Shown here piece after piece: positions 1-6,344 of a stretch of DNA of 9,844 nucleotides. The stretch is from Elusimicrobia bacterium RIFCSPLOWO2_01_FULL_54_10. GTDB lineage: Bacteria; Elusimicrobiota; Elusimicrobia; 2-02-FULL-39-32. The stretch lies in the NCBI GenBank assembly GCA_001799975.1, contig MGUQ01000032.1:1-9844 (forward strand), given 5' to 3'. The notes beneath the pieces were generated by a model. The model did not search any database. It was not told the DNA's origin and saw nothing but the letters and a program-made list of their open reading frames with translations. How positions within the stretch are numbered: position 1 is the stretch's first letter; the number at the start of each line of letters is the position of its first letter. The translations under genes were made by a program, and so were the position numbers.

Positions 1-552
1 GTGTTTCTGACGCGCAAAAGCGACGCCTTCATTTCTCTTGGGGACCGCTCTCTGCTGGCCAATCAGGAAGGGGCAAACCTTTTTATCTCCATTCACTGCA
101 ACGCGGCCGCTTCCCGCAGGAAAAAAAGCGAAGGCGGGTTTGAAATCTATTTCCTCTCTGAAGACGCCACCGATCAGCAGTCAGAGGACGTTGCGCGCTT
201 TGAAAACATGGAGCCCGAACACACGGGGCTCCGCACAGACGAAAACCGCAAAGCCACGGAAGTCCTATTTTCTATGGCCCGCACGGAATTCATCAACGAA
301 TCGTCGTTGCTCTGCCACATGGTGAGCCTCGCGGTGAACCGCAGAGTGCCCATTGAAAACCGCGGGGTCAAGCAGGCGGACTTCCATGTCCTGCACGGCG
401 TGCAGATGCCCTCCGTGCTTGTGGAGATGGCTTTTATTGACATTCCGCTGGAAGAAAGAAAACTCAGAGAGAGAAAATTCCGCGCCGCCATGGTGGACGC
501 CATTGTCACAGGCGTGCAAAACTTCGAAAGGAAGGCGGTGTTGCTGCGCTAG
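1..552 (+). CDS. N-acetylmuramoyl-L-alanine amidase, C-terminal part (Amidase_3 family), 5' truncated by the window edge
   Basis: Zinc-dependent periplasmic amidase that would cut the bond between N-acetylmuramic acid and L-alanine in peptidoglycan (AmiA/B/C type). Visible are the TR-x-D-x-FISL-x-x-R segment (residues 4-16), the FISIHCNA segment with a zinc-ligand His at residue 32, the region RGVKQADFHVL (121-131), and PSVLVEMAFI (137-146) with the family's catalytic Glu at 142. The first zinc ligand (the DPGHGG region) should lie upstream of base 1, so the GTG at base 1 is probably an internal Val codon. The domain reaches its normal C-terminus; no signal peptide can be seen because the N-terminus is missing. 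Its stop codon and that of the convergent glycosyltransferase share the palindrome CTAG (549-552). Confidence 0.93.
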   Translation: MFLTRKSDAFISLGDRSLLANQEGANLFISIHCNAAASRRKKSEGGFEIYFLSEDATDQQSEDVARFENMEPEHTGLRTDENRKATEVLFSMARTEFINESSLLCHMVSLAVNRRVPIENRGVKQADFHVLHGVQMPSVLVEMAFIDIPLEERKLRERKFRAAMVDAIVTGVQNFERKAVLLR

Positions 553-1616
553 AGATTTTTCAGGACTTCGTTGATGGAGATGGAAGCGATGTTTTTGTCC
601 GGCGCGCGCAGATAGCTGACAGCCTCTCCCGGCGGCTTCCATTCACCCGGTTCTGTCTGGCCAAAGAGCGCCAGGGTTTTGGCGCCCACGGCTCCCGCAA
701 TGTGCATCACTCCCGTGTCGTTGCACAGCACCCGGCCGCACTTCTTAAACAGCGCCGCCATTTCTGCGAGAGAAATTTTAGTGACCGCGCGGAACCCCGC
801 CTCTTCAATTTTCCCCTGCCAGTCCAGCTCCGACGGCCCCAAAATAAACACAACTGACTTGCCCTTGTCCCGCTGCGCGCGGGCGGCATCAAGATAGTTA
901 GGCAGCGGCCAGCGGTTGGCCACTTTGAAAGAGCCGGGATGAATGCAGAGGTCTGCGCCGGACAGAGAGGTTGCAGGAACAGCGAATTCCAGTGTCCGAT
1001 CGTTCATGCTGAGCCCATAGGGCGCAAAAACTTCAAAATTTTTGTCGACCTGATGTTCCGCGCCCGCTTTGAAAGGCGTCAAAAGATTGTAAAACGCGTT
1101 TGATTCGGGATTGCCGAACGCGCCGCCGTCGTAGCGCAGGCGGTGGGGAGCTCCTGAGAACAGCGCAATGAGATCATTCGTGAGATGGATGCGCTGGGTT
1201 TCCAGGGTGACGGCCAGGTCATACTTTGCGCGCCGGATTTCAGCAAAGAACGAAAAAATTTTCCAGGGCGCGCGGTTCAAAACGCGCTTGCGATAGGCAT
1301 GAATGCGGGTCAAGTGAGGGTTGGACTCAAAAATCGGGAGATTGCGTTCCTGAATGACCAGGCCGATCTGAAGATCCGGCTTCCAGACCTTCAAGGCGCG
1401 GAGCGTGGGCGTGATTTGGAAGAGGTCTCCCATGCGGTAGGGTTCTTTGATGAGAAGGATTTTTTTGACGGAATGGATATTGAAGGGCTGCGCGGGCGCG
1501 CCGCCCAGGAAGGCCGCCCCGAGATTGTAAAGCAGCCGGCGCCCCACGGCCTCCGCCTTGCCAGCCCAGGGCCTGTCCACAGATTCGTCCCAATGGGAGT
1601 CTCGCATGGGCTCCAT
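549..1616 (-). CDS. Glycosyltransferase family 9 (ADP-heptose:LPS heptosyltransferase-like)
   Basis: A 355-residue GT9 protein, a family that adds heptose from ADP-heptose to lipid A core on the cytoplasmic face of the inner membrane. The N-terminal Rossmann segment KKILLIKEPYRMGDLFQITP (about residues 51-70) holds the GD-x-x-x-x-TP signature. The C-terminal nucleotide-sugar half shows CIHPGS near the middle and CNDTGVMHIAGAVGAKTLAL, the family's typical donor-binding block, near the end. The open frame continues to a codon at 1733, but that start would overlap aroK and add a non-family tail. The ATG at 1616 has GGGAAAG a suitable distance upstream and leaves 50 bp to aroK. The ATG at 1607 is an alternative. 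The exact acceptor sugar cannot be told; lipopolysaccharide or another surface glycan is inferred from the family. Confidence 0.88.
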   Translation of the reverse strand: MEPMRDSHWDESVDRPWAGKAEAVGRRLLYNLGAAFLGGAPAQPFNIHSVKKILLIKEPYRMGDLFQITPTLRALKVWKPDLQIGLVIQERNLPIFESNPHLTRIHAYRKRVLNRAPWKIFSFFAEIRRAKYDLAVTLETQRIHLTNDLIALFSGAPHRLRYDGGAFGNPESNAFYNLLTPFKAGAEHQVDKNFEVFAPYGLSMNDRTLEFAVPATSLSGADLCIHPGSFKVANRWPLPNYLDAARAQRDKGKSVVFILGPSELDWQGKIEEAGFRAVTKISLAEMAALFKKCGRVLCNDTGVMHIAGAVGAKTLALFGQTEPGEWKPPGEAVSYLRAPDKNIASISINEVLKNL

Positions 1617-1625
1617 CGTATCAAC

Positions 1626-1654
1626 TTTCCCGAGGGCGTTCAATTTGGTAAACT
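1626..1654 (+). promoter_or_regulatory. Possible sigma70-type promoter for aroK-aroB-mqnC
   Basis: TTTCCC (1626-1631), a 17-bp spacer and TAAACT (1649-1654) lie in the 50-bp gap between the divergent GT9 and aroK genes. The -35 box is weak. A start about 7 bases after the -10 would leave only a few bases before the GTG of aroK at 1667, which has no clear Shine-Dalgarno sequence. Confidence 0.35.
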
Positions 1655-1666
1655 GATGAGACTCCC

Positions 1667-2176
1667 GTGAATATCGTATTAATCGGCATGATGGGCTCCG
1701 GGAAGAGCACCGTGGGGCGCCTGATTGCCGCAAAACTCAAATGGAAATTTTATGACAGCGACAAAGTCATTGAGGACGAGCAGAAAATGACCGTGGCGGA
1801 GATCTTTGCGGCCAAAGGCGAGGCGGCCTTCCGCGAGCTGGAAACCCGCGTCCTTTCCCGGCTCGCCCGGGAGGCGGACTGCGTGATTGCCACCGGGGGC
1901 GGCGCGCCTACCGTTGAAACCAACTGGAAATTTTTCGGAGAAAAATCCGCCGTGGTCTGGCTCAAAAGCTCTCCGGAAACCCTCCTGCGCCGTCTGGAGC
2001 GCGGCGGCGCCCAAAGCCGGCCCCTGCTTAAAGATGCCTTGTCCAAAGAAAAAATTTTGGAAATCCTGAAAAACCGCGAGCGGTTTTATCAGCGCGCGGG
2101 ATTTGTCGTGGAAAGCGACGGGCTGGAGCCCCAGGAAACCGCCGACAAAATTTTCCGGCTGGTGGCCCCAAAATGA
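1667..2176 (+). CDS. aroK: Shikimate kinase
   Basis: Cytoplasmic enzyme of 169 residues, the usual family length, that phosphorylates shikimate with ATP in the route to chorismate. The Walker A loop GMMGSGKST is at residues 7-15. The substrate-binding residues are visible: the DSD pair at 30-32, Arg 56 in FRELE, and GGG at 77-79. The lid Arg 118 lies in SRPLL, and the nucleotide-binding R-x-x-x-Y-type motif is around 137-141. The start is GTG at 1667; the ATG at 1656 is out of frame and hits a stop after four codons. No Shine-Dalgarno sequence is evident. It is the first gene of a (+) operon and overlaps aroB by ATGA at 2173-2176. Confidence 0.95.
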   Translation: MNIVLIGMMGSGKSTVGRLIAAKLKWKFYDSDKVIEDEQKMTVAEIFAAKGEAAFRELETRVLSRLAREADCVIATGGGAPTVETNWKFFGEKSAVVWLKSSPETLLRRLERGGAQSRPLLKDALSKEKILEILKNRERFYQRAGFVVESDGLEPQETADKIFRLVAPK

Positions 2177-3231
2177 AAGCCATTCCGGTTCGCTTGAAGC
2201 GCGCGCCTTACTCCATCGCCATCGGCTCTGATTTCGGGCCGCTGGGCGCCGCCGTTTCTAAATTCGCACCGTCAAAAACCGCCCTCATCGTGACGCATCC
2301 AGGCTTGCGCACTCGATTTGGCTCCGCCGTGCAAAAATCCCTTTCGCGCGCGGGAATCCGCTCTCAATTTTGCCTCATCCCGGAAAGCGAGAAGTCCAAA
2401 TCTTTGAAAACTGTAGAAGTCATATATCGCGCCTGCGTTGCCGCCCGTCTGGACCGCGGCTCCTGCATGATTGCTTTGGGCGGCGGAGTGGTTGGAGACA
2501 TCGCTGGTTTTGCCGCAGCCACCTATTTGCGGGGCATTTCTTTAATTCAGGCCCCCACCACGCTGCTCGCCATGGTGGATTCCAGCATCGGCGGCAAAAC
2601 GGGCGTGGATTTAAAAGAAGCCAAGAATTACGCGGGCGCATTCCACCAGCCCCGTCTGGTTTGGATCAACATGGCGACATTGAAAACTCTTCCCATCCGT
2701 GAAATTGTCAACGGCATGGCGGAAGTCATCAAGTATGGCGTGATTGCCGACTCCAAATTGTTTGCGGCGCTGGAAGCGTCCGCCCCTTTAAGCCGGATCA
2801 TCCCAGTTTGCGCGGCCATTAAAGCCCGCGTGGTGGCGGCGGACGAAACCGAAACGCGGGGCCTGCGCGAAATTCTGAATTTTGGCCACACTTGGGGCCA
2901 CGCCTTTGAAACCTTCGGCAACTACAGAGCTTACAGCCACGGGCAGGCCGTCTCCATCGGCATGTGCGCGGCCGGCTGGATGGCGCGCCGCTTAGGCCTT
3001 TGGAAAAGCGGAGATCAGGCCCGCATGGGAATCCTCCTGGCCGGCTCAGGGCTGCCCATCAAACTGTCCCGTCGCGTGCCGGAAAAAGCCCTCTTCGAAA
3101 TTCTCTTGCGGGACAAAAAAGTGCGGCAATCAAAGCCCAGGTTCGTCCTGCCCGTGCGGATCGGAAAAGTCATTGTGAAAAATGTTTCAAAGGAAGCCGC
3201 TTTGGAAGGATTGAAATATGTCCAGCCTTAA
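2173..3231 (+). CDS. aroB: 3-dehydroquinate synthase
   Basis: NAD- and metal-dependent cytoplasmic enzyme of 352 residues that cyclises DAHP to 3-dehydroquinate, the second step of the shikimate pathway. Visible are PESEKSK (70-76), the NAD-binding GGGVVGD (103-109), APTTLLAMVDSSIGGKTGVD (127-146), and the metal ligands Glu 184 (GMAEVIKYG), His 239 (NFGHTWGH) and His 256 (SHG). All key residues are present and the length is normal. The ATG lies inside the aroK stop (ATGA), so translation is probably coupled. Its 3' end overlaps mqnC by 14 bases. Early and late chorismate-pathway steps sit side by side here, as often seen for aroK-aroB. Confidence 0.96.
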   Translation: MKAIPVRLKRAPYSIAIGSDFGPLGAAVSKFAPSKTALIVTHPGLRTRFGSAVQKSLSRAGIRSQFCLIPESEKSKSLKTVEVIYRACVAARLDRGSCMIALGGGVVGDIAGFAAATYLRGISLIQAPTTLLAMVDSSIGGKTGVDLKEAKNYAGAFHQPRLVWINMATLKTLPIREIVNGMAEVIKYGVIADSKLFAALEASAPLSRIIPVCAAIKARVVAADETETRGLREILNFGHTWGHAFETFGNYRAYSHGQAVSIGMCAAGWMARRLGLWKSGDQARMGILLAGSGLPIKLSRRVPEKALFEILLRDKKVRQSKPRFVLPVRIGKVIVKNVSKEAALEGLKYVQP

Positions 3232-4282
3232 AACTGCTGAGAGAATTTCGCCGCAGGAAGCCTTGAAGGTGTTCCGCGAAGAGCCCATTCTGGATCTTGG
3301 AGTACGCGCCCAGGAAATCCGTTTTCAAAAGAACCCCAGGTCTACGGTGACCTTCGTGATCGACTCCAACCCCAACTACACCAACGCCTGCGTCACGGAC
3401 TGTTCATTTTGCGCATTTTACCGCAAGCCCGGCTCGCCCGAGGCCTACACGCTCACCCTCGAGCAGGTGATGGAAAAAATCCAATGGGCCGCTGAGCGGG
3501 GAGCCACTACGGTGCTTCTGCAGGGAGGCCACAATCCCTCCATTCCCTTGAGTTATTATCTGGAGCTGGTGAACGAAACCAAAAAGCGTTTTCCACAGGT
3601 GACTCCGCACTTTTTCACCGCCTCTGAAATTCAAACCATGGCGCAGGTTTCCGGCCTGCCCTTGAAGGAAGTCCTGGAAAGGCTTTTCGAAGCCGGCCAG
3701 CGCTCCATCCCGGGCGGAGGAGCCGAAATCCTTTCAGAACGGGTGCGCATGCGCATCGCCCCTAAAAAGGGCGGGCCGCAAAAATGGTTGGAAGTGCACC
3801 GCGCTGCCCACCAGATTGGATTTAAAACCACGGCCACCATGATGTACGGGCACTTGGAAACGCCGGAAGACATTGTGGAGCATCTGGAAAACATCCGCCG
3901 GCTTCAGGACGAGACCGCCGGGTTCACGGCGTTCATCCCATGGAGTTTCAAGCCCAACCACACGCCTCTGGAAAAGCGGGTGCCCCACGGGTCCACCGCC
4001 AACGACTATTTAAGAATGATCGCCTTTTCGCGGATTTATCTGGACAACTTCCCCCATGTCCAGGCGTCGTGGTTTTCGGAGGGCAAGAAGACGGGCCAGG
4101 CGGCCCTGCATTTCGGCGCGGACGATTTCGGCGGCACCATCTTCGAAGAAAACGTCCACAAGGCCACGGACCATGTGGTCAAAACCACCGTGGATGAGGC
4201 CAAAACGCTCATCCGCGAAGCCGGGTTTGTGCCCGCCCAGCGCACCACTTTTTACGAGATTATAAAAGAATTCCCCAACTAG
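3218..4282 (+). CDS. mqnC: Cyclic dehypoxanthinyl futalosine synthase (radical SAM, futalosine pathway)
   Basis: Radical SAM enzyme of 354 residues that cyclises dehypoxanthine futalosine in the futalosine route from chorismate to menaquinone. The 4Fe-4S cluster motif C-x3-C-x2-C is at Cys 58, 62 and 65 (CVTDCSFC). Other MqnC hallmarks are FVIDSNPNYTN (47-56), LLQGGHNP (100-107), SIPGGGAEIL (163-172), TATMMYGHLET (205-215) and DETAGFTAFIPW (231-242). The ATG at 3218 is set by GGAAGGA at 3204-3210, seven bases before it, within the end of aroB. The paralogues MqnE and CofH share the fold, but the TATMMYGH and GGGAEIL context fits MqnC best. The gene ends 4 bases from the convergent cyclic-nucleotide-domain gene; mqnD follows that gene on the opposite strand. 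Confidence 0.93.
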   Translation: MSSLKTAERISPQEALKVFREEPILDLGVRAQEIRFQKNPRSTVTFVIDSNPNYTNACVTDCSFCAFYRKPGSPEAYTLTLEQVMEKIQWAAERGATTVLLQGGHNPSIPLSYYLELVNETKKRFPQVTPHFFTASEIQTMAQVSGLPLKEVLERLFEAGQRSIPGGGAEILSERVRMRIAPKKGGPQKWLEVHRAAHQIGFKTTATMMYGHLETPEDIVEHLENIRRLQDETAGFTAFIPWSFKPNHTPLEKRVPHGSTANDYLRMIAFSRIYLDNFPHVQASWFSEGKKTGQAALHFGADDFGGTIFEENVHKATDHVVKTTVDEAKTLIREAGFVPAQRTTFYEIIKEFPN

Positions 4283-4286
4283 GAAG

Positions 4287-4733
4287 TCAGGATTTGGCGG
4301 GGCCGGAAAGCGACTGCTTTTTCTCCTCGATTTTCTTTTGGATGGCCTTCAATTGCTCCGGGTTGTTGCGGAAAGCAAACTCAAAATTCTCATAGGAAAT
4401 GGAGAGCACGTCCACGTCGGTTTGCGCCTTCACGGTGGCCGTTGCGCTGGAAGGCGTCATGAGGGAAATTTCGCCAAAATATTTCCTCTCTCCCAGCTCA
4501 GCCACCTTCTGCTTGCTCCCGGCCACATTTTTCCAAATCCCCACGGAGCCCTTGCACACCACATAAAAGCGATTGGAAATTTCCCCGTGAAAAAGAATGG
4601 TGGCTTCCGATTTATAGTGGGCCTTCTCAAAATTGTCGATCAAGGTAAGCAAGTCCTCGTCTGAACAATTTGAGAAAAATTCCATTTCCTTGAGCGCCGC
4701 CTTGGCCCACTTGGCGTCTTCCATGTCCAACAT
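4287..4733 (-). CDS. Small stand-alone cyclic-nucleotide-binding-domain protein (CRP/CNBD fold)
   Basis: A 148-residue protein consisting of a single cNMP-binding beta-roll (about 18-122) and a short Lys/Glu-rich C-terminal helix (127-141). No DNA-binding HTH, kinase or channel part is present, so it is probably a sensor or scaffold subunit of unknown partner. The phosphate-binding cassette reads FGEISLMTPSSATATV (86-101). The Glu of FGE (88) is kept, but the Arg that normally contacts the cyclic phosphate aligns with Ala 97, so classical cAMP or cGMP binding is doubtful. The start overlaps the mqnD stop (TGATG, 4731-4735), which indicates co-translation; GGAGG lies about 10 bases upstream inside mqnD. 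A direct role in quinone synthesis is not known. Confidence 0.85.
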   Translation of the reverse strand: MLDMEDAKWAKAALKEMEFFSNCSDEDLLTLIDNFEKAHYKSEATILFHGEISNRFYVVCKGSVGIWKNVAGSKQKVAELGERKYFGEISLMTPSSATATVKAQTDVDVLSISYENFEFAFRNNPEQLKAIQKKIEEKKQSLSGPAKS

Positions 4734-5581
4734 CAGCGGATGACCTCCAATTTTCCAGGGGCCTCAAAAAGCCCCTTCCGCGCCCCTTCCTCAAAAAGCA
4801 GGGTCAGCGCCCGTTCGCCTTCGTCTCCCAAATCCACAGTGTCGTCGTTCACATACATGCCCACAAATTGCCTCGCGGTCTCTTTGGGAATGCCCCGCCC
4901 GTATTGCATGGCGTAATCCAGCGCCATATCCCCTTCACTGCGGGCGATCCGGATGCTTTCTTTTAGAGCGCTCTGGATTTTCCGGGCCGTTTCCAGCCCA
5001 AGGTCTTTGCGCACCACATCCAGCCCCAGGGGAATGGGCAGATGGTATTTTTTAAACCATATTTTCCCCAAATCCATGCAGTTTTCGACGCCAAAATTTT
5101 TATAGTTGAGCTGGCCTTCGTGAATGATGAGGCCGGCGTCCACCGTGCCTGCCTTGACCTCGGCTATGATGTTTTCAAAACTGACGACCACCGGAATGAA
5201 ATCGTCCAGAAAAATTTTCAAAAGGAGAAAGGCTGTGGTTTGCAGGCCGGGCACGGCGATGCGCTTGCCTTTGAGTTGTTCGGCGCTCACAGGCTTGTTG
5301 GCCACCACCATGGGGCCGTAATTTCTGCCCACGCTCGCGCCCGAAGCTAGGATCCAGTAATCCTTGGCCACCTGCGGATAGACCGCGGCGGAAATGGCAG
5401 TGATCTCCAGTTCGGCTCCCATCGCGCGCTTGTTCAGCGACTGGATGTCCTCGATCACATGATCGATTTCAAAACCGTCCAGTTTGACAACCCCCTTGGT
5501 GAGGGCGTAAAACATGAATGCATCGTCCGGATCCGGACTGTGCCCGACGCGCAGGATTTTATTTTTTATTGTTGTTTGCAT
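4733..5581 (-). CDS. mqnD: 1,4-dihydroxy-6-naphthoate synthase (futalosine pathway)
   Basis: A 282-residue protein of the MqnA/MqnD periplasmic-binding-protein-like fold. MqnD converts cyclic dehypoxanthine futalosine, the MqnC product, to 1,4-dihydroxy-6-naphthoate. Features seen are GHSPDPDDAFMFYAL (13-27), PGLQTTAFLLLKIF (111-124), DAGLIIHEGQLNY (148-160) with the family's conserved His at 154, and a C-terminal helical part. The SPDPDD opening matches MqnD rather than MqnA, although automated tools may call it a generic menaquinone biosynthesis or substrate-binding protein. No Shine-Dalgarno sequence precedes the ATG at 5581. The tRNA gene ends 26 bp upstream on the same strand and no promoter is seen between them, so read-through from the tRNA promoter is plausible. 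It overlaps the next gene by one base. Confidence 0.9.
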   Translation of the reverse strand: MQTTIKNKILRVGHSPDPDDAFMFYALTKGVVKLDGFEIDHVIEDIQSLNKRAMGAELEITAISAAVYPQVAKDYWILASGASVGRNYGPMVVANKPVSAEQLKGKRIAVPGLQTTAFLLLKIFLDDFIPVVVSFENIIAEVKAGTVDAGLIIHEGQLNYKNFGVENCMDLGKIWFKKYHLPIPLGLDVVRKDLGLETARKIQSALKESIRIARSEGDMALDYAMQYGRGIPKETARQFVGMYVNDDTVDLGDEGERALTLLFEEGARKGLFEAPGKLEVIR

Positions 5582-5607
5582 GTGTTGTTTGGCGGGGGCG
5601 CCGAATC

Positions 5608-5682
5608 TGGCGGGGGAGGGAGTTGAACCCTCGACCTCTCGCTTATGAAGCGATTGCTCTAACCGGACTGAGCTACCCCGCC
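5608..5682 (-). tRNA. tRNA-Met (anticodon CAT), elongator type; tRNA-Ile2 possible
   Basis: All arms fold on the minus strand: a perfect 7-bp acceptor stem (GGCGGGG with CCCCGCC), D stem GCTC/GAGC, anticodon loop TTCATAA with CAT at positions 34-36, a 5-nt variable loop, T stem GAGGG/CCCTC with TTC loop, and discriminator A at 5608. CCA is not encoded. The paired first base and the lack of three consecutive G-C pairs in the anticodon stem argue against initiator tRNA. A lysidine-modified Ile2 tRNA would also read CAT in the gene, so Met is likely but not proven. One oddity is an A27-G43 mismatch at the top of the anticodon stem. The 5' half is duplicated at 9308-9348, so this gene appears to be a reconstituted integration site. 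Confidence 0.95.
5642..5682 (-). repeat. att-like direct repeat, left copy (tRNA-Met 5' half)
   Basis: These 41 bases cover the tRNA from its first base to just past the anticodon loop. They match 9308-9348 except at 5667 (T in the tRNA strand; C in the other copy), a variable D-loop position. Identity stops abruptly on both sides, as expected of a recombination core. Confidence 0.75.
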
Positions 5683-5746
5683 TTTTGCGTCAATAAAGGG
5701 TCGTAAAATCGGCTCCCGTCGGTAGAACACGGCTTTAGGCCATTTT

Positions 5747-5773
5747 TCCTGACCTTTCCTGACAACTCCTGAC
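5747..5773. repeat. Three tandem copies of TCCTGAC on a 10-bp period
   Basis: TCCTGAC occurs at 5747, 5757 and 5767, exactly one helical turn apart. CTGAC recurs in pairs 11 bp apart within the 21-bp repeats. Phased repeats of this kind near a core site resemble integrase arm-type sites or a transposon end; which one is not settled. Confidence 0.6.
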
Positions 5774-5802
5774 ACCCTAAGAAAAGAGCCCAGATGGCCA
5801 TT

Positions 5803-5823
5803 CTGACTCACAGCTGACACACG
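5803..5823. repeat. 21-bp direct repeat, left copy
   Basis: The sequence begins CTGACTCACAGCTGAC and ends ACACG. It is identical to 9244-9264 in the same orientation. It contains two CTGAC motifs 11 bp apart and lies 120 bp inside the tRNA repeat. It is probably a recombinase-binding or element-end site. Confidence 0.7.
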
Positions 5824-6077
5824 AACCGAAGGGATATATGATACCAAATAGGCCATTTTGCTTCAAATTAAAGGGTGGCATTCTGAAAAGTGCATTAATC
5901 ACTCTGAGCTGACCCAGGATAGCTCATGCTATGTAACCAATGTAGGATTCCCTAGTTAAAATCTTTCAGGCCTGACTCCATTTGTTTAAGAAGATTGGGA
6001 TTGACGTCCCCCCTATAAACTAGGCCACTTGCCCTTAGAGAAACGATGTAAAATAAAGGGGTGCAAGGAGGCGAACA

Positions 6078-6344
6078 ATGAATGCCAAGAGATACAGTGA
6101 AGAGCAGATCATGACGGTATTGAAGGATGCGGAAAGCGGGATCAAAGTGCCGGAGTTGTGCCGGAAATACGGGATGAGCGAGCCGACGTATTACAACTGG
6201 AAGGCGAAGTATTCCGGGATGACGGTGAGCGACGTGAGGCGGTTGAAGGCGCTGGAGGAAGAGAACCGGAAGCTGAAGCGGATCGTGGCGGACCAGACGC
6301 TGGACATCCTGGCATTGAAGGAGATCAACGCAAAAAACTGGTAA
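6078..6344 (+). CDS. IS3-family transposase OrfA (HTH DNA-binding subunit)
   Basis: An 88-residue protein of the HTH_Tnp_1/IS3 OrfA type. YSEEQIMTVLKDAESGIKVP (6-25) followed by ELCRKYGMSEPTYYNWKAKY (26-45) forms the helix-turn-helix that binds the IS ends. A Leu/Lys/Glu-rich coiled coil follows (about 55-85) and ends in ALKEINAKNW. It is full length for the family. A strong AAGGAGG (6065-6071), six bases before the ATG, sets the start and contrasts with the poor ribosome binding sites of several host genes, consistent with foreign origin. In intact IS3 elements OrfA also forms the N-terminal part of the OrfAB transposase through -1 frameshifting. Here OrfB is truncated, so at most a regulatory role is left. 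Confidence 0.88.
   Translation: MNAKRYSEEQIMTVLKDAESGIKVPELCRKYGMSEPTYYNWKAKYSGMTVSDVRRLKALEEENRKLKRIVADQTLDILALKEINAKNW
6332..6338 (+). promoter_or_regulatory. -1 programmed frameshift heptamer A AAA AAC
   Basis: In the orfA frame the bases read A-AAA-AAC, two codons before the orfA stop (6342-6344). Slipping by -1 enters the orfB frame and gives KKLVRPKAKR. This is the classic IS3-family signal. The OrfB domain it would add is truncated. Confidence 0.75.

Larger units (their letters stand above)
5683..6001. other. Noncoding stretch between tRNA-Met and the IS3 remnant
   Basis: No credible gene is seen in these 319 bases, which are more A/T-rich than the core genes. They hold three GGCCATT copies (5738, 5796, 5851), the triple 10-bp repeat at 5747-5773, the left 21-bp repeat, and a small hairpin ATAGC/GCTAT at 5919-5932. 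The promoter of the intact tRNA must lie in the first 60 bases, but no good -35/-10 pair is visible there on the minus strand. Several minus-strand TGTCAG motifs could be recombinase or transposase binding sites. Confidence 0.5.

Noticed and set aside
1185..1670. 161-residue plus-strand open frame
   Set aside because: Shadow of the GT9 gene on the opposite strand; no family features of its own.
5608..5682. Initiator tRNA-fMet
   Set aside because: The first acceptor pair is a normal G-C and the anticodon stem lacks three consecutive G-C pairs, so elongator (or Ile2) fits better.
5518..5706. 62-residue plus-strand open frame containing GRELNPRPLAYEAIALTGLS
   Set aside because: It is the antisense translation of the tRNA-Met gene, a common false protein call.
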